5,046 nt of DNA, taken from contig CAYQDO010000042.1 in the NCBI GenBank assembly GCA_964416365.1, positions 1-5,046 of the forward strand. The letters are read 5' to 3'. Shown in pieces: positions 1 to 5,046 of the stretch. Numbering within the stretch: position 1 is the first letter of the stretch; every line of letters starts with the position of its first letter. This stretch comes from DUUS01 sp964416365. GTDB taxonomy: Bacteria; Bacillota_I; Bacilli_A; RF39; UBA660. The notes beneath the pieces were generated by a model that did not search any database, had not been told where the DNA came from, and saw only the letters and a list, made by a program, of their open reading frames with translations. A program made the position numbers and the translations under genes.

Positions 1-55
1 TATTTCCTTGGGTACTGAACCAAACATGATTCGTTATGTTTGGTTCATTTTTTTT
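1..55 (+). ncRNA. Hairpin small RNA, left copy, 5' end outside window
   Basis: This is the 3' part of the same element seen complete at 1147-1221. Bases 2-14 equal the right arm of that element's first hairpin. After a single C come a perfect 12-bp hairpin (arms 16-27 and 36-47, loop GATTCGTT at 28-35) and eight Ts (48-55). The promoter and the left arm of hairpin 1 would lie upstream of the window, so independent transcription of this copy cannot be judged here. It could instead be only the terminator of an upstream gene. Confidence 0.5.
16..55 (+). terminator. Intrinsic terminator before the 324-aa gene
   Basis: A perfect 12-bp stem, TGAACCAAACAT (16-27) with ATGTTTGGTTCA (36-47), has an 8-base loop and is followed directly by T8 (48-55). 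This is a textbook Rho-independent terminator on the plus strand. It ends whatever is transcribed from the left. Its T-tract runs into the putative -35 region of the next promoter, so the two signals are packed together. Confidence 0.85.
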
Positions 56-81
56 GCAAGTAATGAAAAAAATGATATAAT
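53..81 (+). promoter_or_regulatory. Extended -10 promoter for the 324-aa gene
   Basis: A consensus TATAAT lies at 76-81, preceded by TGA (73-75), which makes an extended -10. A weak -35 (TTTGCA at 53-58 with 17-bp spacing, or TTGCAA at 54-59 with 16 bp) overlaps the end of the upstream terminator. The predicted start is near 88, giving a leader of about 20 nt. That leader contains a GGGTGG motif (93-98), a fair ribosome-binding site 9 nt before the ATG at 108. Confidence 0.7.
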
Positions 82-107
82 ATTTTTGAGATGGGTGGTT
101 TTATTAT

Positions 108-1082
108 ATGAATACAGTTAAAAAATTATCAGGATTTTCAAAAATAAAAAAACAAATACAAGAATTAGAATTAACAAAATTAGAAGCAAAAAAATTATTG
201 ACCGAAACTGAGGAAAATATAGAACAAAAAAAACTCGAAATGGCTCAGTTTTATCAAGAATTTTTTGATAAAAAAAGAAAAACAGAGTTTGTTTTATATG
301 ATAGATTTCCTAGCGCAGAAGCTTTAGACTTATATATAAGAAATATATCTGATAAATTTCCGTTATATGAAGTAGGTAGTTTAGACGCTAAGGAATTAGC
401 AGAATTAATAAAACATTGTTATCAGTTTAAGACAGATACTGAATATGATATTTTAACTATAGGTGCAAATGAACTTGCAGGCACGCCTGTTTATCAAGGA
501 CAGAGTTGGTCAGTAAAGCCTCATTTGTATTTTGTTGTTGGTAATAATAAAACTTTAGCACCTTTTAGAGAATATGATGGACAATTTATAAATGAGAATA
601 AAGTATATACATCAATATATTCACATGCAAAGGGAAAAAATTTATTATCTTTAGATCTCACTATGAGTTATGAATCCCCTAAAATAGATATCGAGTGTTT
701 AACAGGTCATAGTGATATTCCAGAAAAAATTAATTTTTATAATTATGAAGACCGTAGATATGAATTTGTTGATTTTAATAAATATAAAAACATATTTGCA
801 TATTATTTAATACATCGTGTTGGTAAAAAGGGTAGATATGGTTATAATGGTATTAAAGATGTCTTAGATTTTACAACTCATATCTCCGATACTTTTATAG
901 CAAGAATATTAATAAGTATTTGTATTTATAAAAGAAATAATAATATTGAAGAATTATCTAATGAAGATTACAATCATATTTTTGATGTTTTATATGGTAC
1001 AAAAACAGATATAAAAGATGAGGCTTCTAAAGATATTCCAAACAGATTAATTTATATTCCAAACCAAAGGCATGGGAGATAA
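108..1082 (+). CDS. Uncharacterised coiled-coil protein, 324 aa
   Basis: I do not recognise this protein. Residues about 11-60 are rich in Lys, Glu, Leu and Gln with heptad-like spacing, suggesting a coiled coil. A mixed globular body follows (about 60-300) with many Tyr, Asp and Asn residues, and the C-terminus is basic (ending RHGR). No signal peptide or membrane segment is visible, so it is probably cytoplasmic. No nuclease, HEPN (Rx4-6H), ATPase or methyltransferase motif is evident. The ATG at 108 follows a GGTGG-type ribosome site and an extended -10 promoter. No terminator lies directly after the stop, so its transcript should run into the hairpin element at 1147-1221 and end there. 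It is a single-gene unit between two copies of that element, which hints at a protein that works with the RNA or travels with it. That link is inference. The reading frame is secure; the function is unknown. Confidence 0.85.
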   Translation: MNTVKKLSGFSKIKKQIQELELTKLEAKKLLTETEENIEQKKLEMAQFYQEFFDKKRKTEFVLYDRFPSAEALDLYIRNISDKFPLYEVGSLDAKELAELIKHCYQFKTDTEYDILTIGANELAGTPVYQGQSWSVKPHLYFVVGNNKTLAPFREYDGQFINENKVYTSIYSHAKGKNLLSLDLTMSYESPKIDIECLTGHSDIPEKINFYNYEDRRYEFVDFNKYKNIFAYYLIHRVGKKGRYGYNGIKDVLDFTTHISDTFIARILISICIYKRNNNIEELSNEDYNHIFDVLYGTKTDIKDEASKDIPNRLIYIPNQRHGR

Positions 1083-1112
1083 ATATTAATTAATAAATTT
1101 ATAAAAAAATGC

Positions 1113-1141
1113 TTGACTTAAATAATATACTTTGATATATT
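1113..1141 (+). promoter_or_regulatory. Strong promoter of the hairpin small RNA
   Basis: TTGACT (1113-1118, 5 of 6 to the -35 consensus) is separated by exactly 17 bp from TATATT (1136-1141, 5 of 6), and TGA (1133-1135) supplies an extended -10. The predicted start at about 1147-1149 coincides with the first paired bases of hairpin 1. No open reading frame follows before a terminator at 1182-1221, so the promoter would drive only a short non-coding transcript. This is the best-matched promoter in the window. Confidence 0.75.
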
Positions 1142-1146
1142 AGGTT

Positions 1147-1221
1147 TACCCAAAGAAATGATTCGTTATTTCCTTGGGTACTGAACCAAACATGATGCGT
1201 TATGTTTGGTTCATTTTTTTT
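1147..1221 (+). ncRNA. Putative ~75-nt double-hairpin small RNA
   Basis: Hairpin 1 has arms TACCCAAAGAAAT (1147-1159) and ATTTCCTTGGGTA (1168-1180) with loop GATTCGTT (1160-1167). It forms 12 of 13 pairs, with one A-C mismatch (1154/1173). A single C (1181) separates it from hairpin 2, whose arms at 1182-1193 and 1202-1213 pair perfectly over 12 bp with loop GATGCGTT (1194-1201). T8 (1214-1221) follows. A near-consensus promoter starts transcription at the base of hairpin 1, so the whole RNA would be two stems plus a U tail, with almost no single-stranded sequence outside the loops. The shared 8-nt loop is the obvious candidate for target pairing or protein recognition. I match it to no known RNA family. 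The alternative is a fancy terminator for the upstream gene with a chance promoter. Confidence 0.6.
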
Positions 1222-1225
1222 GCAA
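1167..1225. repeat. Direct repeat, right copy
   Basis: This is the second copy of the 59-bp sequence found at 1-59, identical except for G at 1197. The complete element here continues left through hairpin 1 to about 1147. Whether the left copy does the same lies outside the window. Recombination between the copies would remove 1166 bp holding the 324-aa gene plus one small-RNA promoter. Confidence 0.95.
1182..1221 (+). terminator. Intrinsic terminator of the small RNA and 324-aa gene
   Basis: A perfect 12-bp stem (1182-1193 with 1202-1213) and an 8-base loop are followed by T8 at 1214-1221. It is the second hairpin of the small RNA. It is also the first terminator after the stop codon at 1080-1082, so it probably ends both transcripts. 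Confidence 0.88.
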
Positions 1226-1228
1226 ATA

Positions 1229-1256
1229 AAAAGGCTAAATGCCTTTTATTTTTTTT
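1229..1256. terminator. Bidirectional terminator between convergent units
   Basis: Stem AAAAGGC (1229-1235) pairs with GCCTTTT (1241-1247) around a 5-base loop. On the minus strand it is followed by a T-rich tail and serves the 410-aa gene. On the plus strand it is followed by A and then T8 (1249-1256), a back-up for the small-RNA terminator. The hairpin contains the TAG stop (1235-1237) and last codons of the minus-strand gene, so gene end and terminator overlap. Confidence 0.75.
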
Positions 1257-2467
1257 AATGCAGACTTTTTTTTCTTCCAAATAGCGTCTTTAGAATAATT
1301 ATATTTTAAAGATAATTTAACTAACGATAAACGATTGGAATAAAAATCAATTAAAATATTTGTTTCTAAAGAATTTAAATTGTATTCATAACATATTTCT
1401 TTTAGTTTATTTTCTTCCATGCCTCTGAATAATTTAATATCTTCTTTAGATTTTACAAATAAACTTGTTACATATGATAGTAGTACTCCTAAAATGATAG
1501 GTACTACAAAGGAAATACCTATATTGAAAGTTATTCTATTTAAAATATAATAAGTTAAGTTGGAAACTATAAAACATTTTGTTGCTGAATTAAAATGAAA
1601 TGGTTTACCAAAGACTCTTTTAGTTATCAGAAATGAAGTTAAAATAAATAAACACTCGATAATAGTATGATTTAAAAAAGCTACAAAAATTATTACGGTT
1701 ATATTTAATAGTTCATAGATGGCTGATAACAATAAATATATTATTATAAAAGCTTTTTCCTGTCTTTTACTATTTGAAAATAGCTGATATTTTTTCTGCC
1801 ATTTTGATAAGATGGTCTTTAGGCCCAAAAATGACTGCACTCCATCTAAATTTTGTGCCAAATAATTTGCTGAAAATATCCATTTAAAATCACGCCCTTT
1901 CATTAAATGTAGATAATATGTTATTATCAATAATATCATATAATCAAAATTTAATAAAAACTCGTACATTAACTCATATTGTTCATTAAAAGTAAGATTT
2001 CTTAAAAATAATGAAATTGATTGATATAAAAAAATAATTAAAATCACAATAAAGGGTCTTATTATATTTAACTTTTTGTTAATGATGGAAGAAATAAAAA
2101 CGGTAATTATTAATGTATATAATGGATAAAAATCAAAACCGACTTTTGTAAATAAAAAATATTGACCTGCTAAATTCAAAAGGAGTAAATCAAATGCTCC
2201 AATAAAATATGGCATTAATTTGTCTTTATTATTATCAGATAGCTTTAATATAAAAAAATAATCAAAATATAAAAACAAGCCAAAGAATAAAAAGCTAACC
2301 GGTTTAAATTTTATTAAAATAAAACATACTTTATTAATGACTTTATTTTCTAAATCTAGATTAAATACATTTAGTCCAAAAAGTTTTAAAATTACACTAA
2401 TAATAATCATTATTAAAGTTACTTTTAAAATTGTTTTTAATATAAGTTCTTTATCATTAGATTTCAA
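1235..2467 (-). CDS. Polytopic membrane protein with C-terminal HTH, 410 aa
   Basis: The first 340 residues are mostly hydrophobic, with about ten likely membrane helices near residues 10-30, 47-74, 85-107, 115-129, 136-156, 170-188, 238-262, 266-283, 298-312 and 316-338. A polar segment at 189-237 is probably a soluble loop. The last 70 residues are charged and look like a sigma-70 region-4 type helix-turn-helix (about 360-405), with a Leu-Ser-Leu-Lys-Tyr recognition-type turn and a very basic end (WKKKKSALKKIK). The design suggests a membrane-anchored regulator that senses something in or at the membrane and binds DNA. From memory, the last two helices plus HTH (about 285-410) resemble small proteins in other gut Firmicutes, but the exact family is not identified. 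The start is TTG at 2467, chosen because GAGGTG stands 8 nt upstream and no in-frame ATG is nearby. It is a single-gene unit, divergent from the lipid operon. Confidence 0.85.
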   Translation of the reverse strand: MKSNDKELILKTILKVTLIMIIISVILKLFGLNVFNLDLENKVINKVCFILIKFKPVSFLFFGLFLYFDYFFILKLSDNNKDKLMPYFIGAFDLLLLNLAGQYFLFTKVGFDFYPLYTLIITVFISSIINKKLNIIRPFIVILIIFLYQSISLFLRNLTFNEQYELMYEFLLNFDYMILLIITYYLHLMKGRDFKWIFSANYLAQNLDGVQSFLGLKTILSKWQKKYQLFSNSKRQEKAFIIIYLLLSAIYELLNITVIIFVAFLNHTIIECLFILTSFLITKRVFGKPFHFNSATKCFIVSNLTYYILNRITFNIGISFVVPIILGVLLSYVTSLFVKSKEDIKLFRGMEENKLKEICYEYNLNSLETNILIDFYSNRLSLVKLSLKYNYSKDAIWKKKKSALKKIKGI

Positions 2468-2481
2468 AGGTGTTTCACCTC
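2468..2481 (-). promoter_or_regulatory. Ribosome-binding site inside a small palindrome
   Basis: On the minus strand the SD GAGGTG (2481-2476) is followed by AAA and then CACCT (2472-2468), which ends one base before the TTG start. AGGTG-AAA-CACCT is a perfect 5-bp inverted repeat with a 3-nt loop, and a G-U pair reaching into the TTG codon could extend it. The SD fixes the TTG start. The palindrome could partly mask the site in the mRNA or act as a DNA operator, possibly for the gene's own HTH. Both roles are inference. Confidence 0.5.
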
Positions 2482-2505
2482 ACAAATCAAGGTTATGTCA
2501 GATAA

Positions 2506-2514
2506 AGTATAACA
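2506..2514 (-). promoter_or_regulatory. Extended -10 promoter of the 410-aa gene
   Basis: The minus strand reads TGT (2514-2512) then TATACT (2511-2506), an extended -10 with 5 of 6 consensus bases. No good -35 lies 17 bp upstream. The start is predicted near 2499, giving a leader of about 32 nt that carries the SD. Inverted TTATGT (2493-2498) and ACATAA (2514-2519) flank the -10 with starts 21 bp apart, which might be an operator, but 6-bp arms are weak evidence in AT-rich DNA. Confidence 0.5.
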
Positions 2515-2580
2515 CATAATTCATAATTAATTAGTTTTAAATTAATATTTTAGTGTGATATTCTTTTTTTTTATGTTTTA

Positions 2581-2589
2581 TGATAATAT
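2581..2589 (+). promoter_or_regulatory. Possible promoter of the lipid operon
   Basis: TGA (2581-2583) followed by TAATAT (2584-2589) is an extended -10 candidate that would start transcription near 2596, about 16 nt before the ATG. The -35 region (TTCTTT, 2561-2566) is poor, and the sequence is so AT-rich that other -10-like hexamers fit nearly as well. The leader carries the SD AGAGGAAAG (2601-2609), which decides the ATG at 2612. Confidence 0.35.
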
Positions 2590-2611
2590 TATATTAGTAG
2601 AGAGGAAAGAT

Positions 2612-3193
2612 ATGAGAATACCTTTTTTATATATAATCGTAAGACCATTATTACAATTATGGTTTTATTTAACTTATTATCCAATATATATTAATCGTAA
2701 AAATATTCCTAAAAAAAGCAGAGTAATTTTAGCAGGGACACACACTAATAATCTTGATGGCTTTCTACTAGCATCATCCACCATAAGACCGGTTAGGTTT
2801 ATTGCTAAAAAAGAATTATTTAAGGGAATAGGTAAATGGTTTTTTACATCTTGTGGTATGATTCCTGTAGATAGAAGTGTTCATGATAAAACCGTTATTC
2901 CAGCTGCTATAAATCTTTTAGAAAAAGAAATGGTAATTGGTATATTTCCGGAAGGGACTATTAATAAAACGAAAGAATTAATAATGCCATTTAAAAAAGG
3001 AGCTATAAAAATGGCTATTTCCGGAAGTTGTCCGATAGTTCCTTTTGCAATTATTGGGGAATATAAAAAATTTAAAAAAAATGTTAAAATAGTGTTTGGG
3101 GATTTATATTATCCACAAACAATAGATATTGAAAAAGAGACACAAATTCTCGAAAAGAAAGTTAAAAATTTAATTAAAGAGGGTAAGAAGTAA
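2612..3193 (+). CDS. plsC: 1-acyl-glycerol-3-phosphate acyltransferase family protein
   Basis: This is a lysophosphatidic-acid type (LPLAT/PlsC) acyltransferase of 193 aa. The family moves an acyl group from acyl-CoA or acyl-ACP to lysophosphatidate to make phosphatidate at the inner face of the membrane. All four family motifs are visible: HTNNLD (H44 to D49, the catalytic HX4D), GMIPVDR (82-88), FPEGT (112-116) and VP (143-144) in motif IV. The hydrophobic N-terminus (about 5-27) is a likely membrane anchor. The frame opens earlier, with a GTG at 2555, but that start has no SD and adds 19 odd residues. The ATG at 2612 follows AGAGGAAAG at proper spacing. The length is slightly short for PlsC (about 200-250 aa) but no core motif is missing. 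It is the first gene of the operon with an acyl ligase. The exact acceptor lipid is uncertain. Confidence 0.88.
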   Translation: MRIPFLYIIVRPLLQLWFYLTYYPIYINRKNIPKKSRVILAGTHTNNLDGFLLASSTIRPVRFIAKKELFKGIGKWFFTSCGMIPVDRSVHDKTVIPAAINLLEKEMVIGIFPEGTINKTKELIMPFKKGAIKMAISGSCPIVPFAIIGEYKKFKKNVKIVFGDLYYPQTIDIEKETQILEKKVKNLIKEGKK

Positions 3194-3194
3194 A

Positions 3195-4964
3195 ATGAAT
3201 TTTATAAGTAGAGTATTTAATAAAGAACCTAATATGGAAAGAGTTAAACCATTTGGAGATTCTATTACTCATTTAGAATATCCTTCTTGTGCTTTATATG
3301 AATTAGTTAAGAAAACTGTTGATAAATATCCTAAACTTATCGCTTACGATTATTTTGGTAAAGACACAAATTATCAAAAATTTTATCAAAAAGTTGAACA
3401 TACTGCCAGAGCTTTGAAAGTTATAGGTATTAAAAAAGGCGATAGAGTAACTATTTGTATGCCGAACACCCCGGAAGCTATTATTATGTTTTATGCTACC
3501 AATATGGTTGGCGCAACCGCAAATATGATTCATCCATTATCAAGTGAAAATGAAATAGAATACTATGTTGAAATAGCAAATAGTAAAGTTATCTTGACTA
3601 TTACTCAGTTAAAAAACAGAGTATTAAAAGCAACTCAAAAGCAAAATATGGATCGGATAATTTTAACATCTGTAGCTGATAGTATGCCTATCGTTGTTAA
3701 GACAGCTTATGAGGCTCAACAAATGATTAAAAAAATCACTAATAAACAAAATATTGTTACTGAAGAATTTGATGAAAGCAAAATTATATTTTGGCCAGAG
3801 TTTTTAGATTTAGGTTATGCCTATACTAAAAAGGATTATAAAGTCAAAGGTAATGGTGAAGCTGAAGCTGTTATTCTATACAGCGGAGGAACAACTGGTA
3901 AACCTAAGGGCGTAAGATTATCTAATAATAATGTTAATTCTATGGCTTTACAAGCTGTGTGCCGTATTGAATCAGCAGTACCTAGCAATTCTGTTTTATC
4001 TATTTTGCCTATTTTCCATGGTTTTGGTCTAGCATGCTGCATTCATACAATCTTTGTTGCTGGTATGAAAAGTTATTTAGTGCCACAATTTAAACCAAAT
4101 GAACTGGCCAAAATGGTAAAGAAAAAGAAACCGAATCTTTTAGTCGGAGTTCCGACTTTATATGAAGCTCTAATTAATAGTGATGAACAATCTAAAACCT
4201 ATTTAAAATCAGTTATAGATTGTATCTGTGGTGGTGATATTTTAAAATCAGAATTGCGTATCAAAGTTAATACTTACCTAGCAGAGCGTGGTTCGAAAGC
4301 AAAAATTAGAGTTGGTTATGGTTTAACCGAAAGTGTTGCGGTTGTAGCTGTAAGCCCAAGTGCTTATTTCAAAGAAGGCGCCGTAGGCTTACCAATGCCA
4401 GATACTGAAATCAAAATAGTTAAACCAGGAACCTTTAAAGAATGTAAAGTAAATAAAAAAGGGGAAATATGTGTTCATGGTCCATCCCGAATGACGGGTT
4501 ATTTAAATGAACCTGATGAAACAAGCAAAACTTTAGTAGAACATTCTGATGGTAAGGTATGGCTTCATACTGGTGATATTGGCTATAAAAATCATGAAGG
4601 AATTATTTTCTTTGAATCTCGTTTAAAAAGATTAATAATTACTAGTGGATATAATGTATATCCACAATATATGGAACAACTTTTAGCATTACATCCAGCC
4701 ATAGAAACAGCTGTCGTAGTAGGTATTCCTCACCCATATAAAAAACAAGTTCCCGTTGCTAACATTGTTTTAAAACCTAACTATTATCCAAGTGAGGAAC
4801 TAAACCAAAGTATAAATAATTATTTGCAAAAATCAGTTGCTAAATATGCAATGCCGCAGGCGTATGAATACATAAAGGCAGTACCAAAAACTTTAATTGG
4901 GAAAGTCAATTATAAAAAATTAGAAGAAGAATGTACAAAGAAGTATGGGAAAGTTAAGAAATGA
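3195..4964 (+). CDS. AMP-forming acyl-CoA synthetase (fatty acid ligase family)
   Basis: A 589-aa member of the ANL adenylating superfamily, which activates a carboxylic acid with ATP to acyl-AMP and then a thioester, usually acyl-CoA. Core motifs are in order: P-loop YSGGTTGKPKG (229-239), YGLTES (375-380) with the Mg-binding Glu, TGD (459-461) binding ribose, the hinge region SRLKRLI (475-481) followed by SGYNVYP (484-490), and the C-terminal catalytic Lys in GK (K570). All key residues are present, so it should be active. Length and motif style fit long- or medium-chain fatty acid ligases, but the acid is not fixed by sequence. It starts one base after the acyltransferase stop, with an SD-like AAAGAGGG (3176-3183) inside that gene, and its stop overlaps the next start as ATGA. 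The setting between acyltransferase genes suggests it supplies activated acyl chains for phospholipid synthesis, perhaps from scavenged fatty acids. Confidence 0.88.
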   Translation: MNFISRVFNKEPNMERVKPFGDSITHLEYPSCALYELVKKTVDKYPKLIAYDYFGKDTNYQKFYQKVEHTARALKVIGIKKGDRVTICMPNTPEAIIMFYATNMVGATANMIHPLSSENEIEYYVEIANSKVILTITQLKNRVLKATQKQNMDRIILTSVADSMPIVVKTAYEAQQMIKKITNKQNIVTEEFDESKIIFWPEFLDLGYAYTKKDYKVKGNGEAEAVILYSGGTTGKPKGVRLSNNNVNSMALQAVCRIESAVPSNSVLSILPIFHGFGLACCIHTIFVAGMKSYLVPQFKPNELAKMVKKKKPNLLVGVPTLYEALINSDEQSKTYLKSVIDCICGGDILKSELRIKVNTYLAERGSKAKIRVGYGLTESVAVVAVSPSAYFKEGAVGLPMPDTEIKIVKPGTFKECKVNKKGEICVHGPSRMTGYLNEPDETSKTLVEHSDGKVWLHTGDIGYKNHEGIIFFESRLKRLIITSGYNVYPQYMEQLLALHPAIETAVVVGIPHPYKKQVPVANIVLKPNYYPSEELNQSINNYLQKSVAKYAMPQAYEYIKAVPKTLIGKVNYKKLEEECTKKYGKVKK

Positions 4965-5046
4965 AAAAAGAAACACATTATTATAGATATAAATTTATTA
5001 AAGTAATTTTAGGAGGTCTATTTTGGATCTTATATCGTCCTAAAAT
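4961..5046 (+). CDS. Probable second acyltransferase, 5' fragment
   Basis: The first 28 codons of a gene that runs off the right edge. The ATG at 4961 overlaps the ligase TGA (4962-4964) as ATGA, a translational-coupling arrangement. The fragment reads MKKETHYYRYKFIKVILGGL then FWILYRPK: a short basic start, a hydrophobic stretch and an RPK turn. This resembles the beginning of PlsC-type proteins just before their first strand and HX4D motif. No catalytic motif is inside the window, so the call rests on this resemblance and on operon context. A second acyltransferase would fit a pathway needing two acyl transfers or two acceptors. Confidence 0.6.
   Translation, partial: MKKETHYYRYKFIKVILGGLFWILYRPK

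Larger units (their letters stand above)
1..59. repeat. Direct repeat, left copy
   Basis: Matches 1167-1225 at 58 of 59 positions. The only difference is base 31 (T here, G at 1197), which falls in a hairpin loop. The repeat probably extends left beyond the window edge, because base 1 already lies inside the first hairpin of the complete copy. Similarity fades just after the T-tract, so the right boundary is near 59. The two copies bracket the 108-1082 gene in the same orientation, 1166 bp apart. Confidence 0.95.

Noticed and set aside
1..1225. Integron-type attC sites flanking a gene cassette
   Set aside because: The hairpins have perfect or near-perfect stems with T-tracts. They lack the GTTRRRY and RYYYAAC core sites and extrahelical bases of attC, and no integrase is in the window.
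1..1225. Classical type III toxin-antitoxin (ToxIN-like) locus
   Set aside because: The RNA shows no short tandem repeats of pseudoknot type, and the 324-aa protein is about twice the usual toxin length with a coiled coil not expected in ToxN. It is kept only as an analogy of layout.
1..1225. CRISPR array or IS200/IS605 ends
   Set aside because: Only two repeat copies lie 1166 bp apart with a gene between them, and no spacers or TnpA/TnpB-like protein are present. The hairpins carry promoter and terminator signals instead.
2337..2519. 60-codon plus-strand frame
   Set aside because: It lies mostly antisense to the 5' end of the 410-aa gene, has no ribosome site and shows low-complexity Ile/Lys content. 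It is a shadow frame.
1169..2608. Pairing of UUUCCU in hairpin 1 with AGGAAA at the acyltransferase SD (2603-2608)
   Set aside because: It is only 6 bases long, uses a base-paired arm rather than the loop, and any purine-rich SD would match. This is expected by chance.
2555..2611. GTG start giving a 212-aa acyltransferase
   Set aside because: There is no SD before 2555, and the extra 19 residues are encoded by a T-tract and promoter-like DNA. The ATG at 2612 has a good SD and fits the family N-terminus.
3303..4042. Minus-strand frames at 3303-3533 and 3836-4042
   Set aside because: Both lie inside the well-supported ligase gene, have no promoter or SD of note and show no recognisable protein features.

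Overview
The window comes from an AT-rich bacterium that uses the standard bacterial code: Trp is TGG and all three stop codons are used as stops. Purine-rich Shine-Dalgarno (SD) sites, many Lys, Ile and Asn codons, U-tract terminators and extended -10 promoters point to a low-GC Bacillota, possibly an uncultured gut lineage of Bacilli or Erysipelotrichia type. That placement is inferred from composition and gene style only.

Left part (1-1234). An uncharacterised 324-aa protein with an N-terminal coiled coil (108-1082) lies between two near-identical copies of a small hairpin element. The right copy is complete and looks like an independent small-RNA gene. It has a strong sigma-A-type promoter (TTGACT, 17 bp, TGA-TATATT), a predicted start at the base of a 13-bp hairpin, a one-base gap, a perfect 12-bp hairpin and eight Ts. 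The product would be about 75 nt. The two hairpins differ in stem sequence but have almost the same 8-base loop (GATTCGTT and GATGCGTT). The left copy is cut by the window edge and keeps the terminator hairpin, again with loop GATTCGTT. The region therefore reads [hairpin RNA]-[protein gene]-[hairpin RNA] and is the most unusual part of the window.

Middle (1229-2611). A 410-aa polytopic membrane protein with a C-terminal helix-turn-helix is encoded on the minus strand, convergent with the small RNA. A hairpin overlapping its stop codon separates the two. It starts at TTG behind a strong ribosome-binding site that forms one arm of a small palindrome. A short divergent intergenic region (2468-2611) holds its extended -10 promoter and the leader of the next operon.

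Right part (2612-5046). A tight plus-strand operon encodes glycerolipid synthesis: a PlsC-type acyltransferase, then after one base an AMP-forming acyl ligase, then by an ATGA overlap the start of a third gene whose first 28 residues resemble another acyltransferase. The ligase probably activates fatty acids that the acyltransferases place on glycerol phosphate backbones. Nothing in the sequence links this operon functionally to the hairpin-RNA locus.
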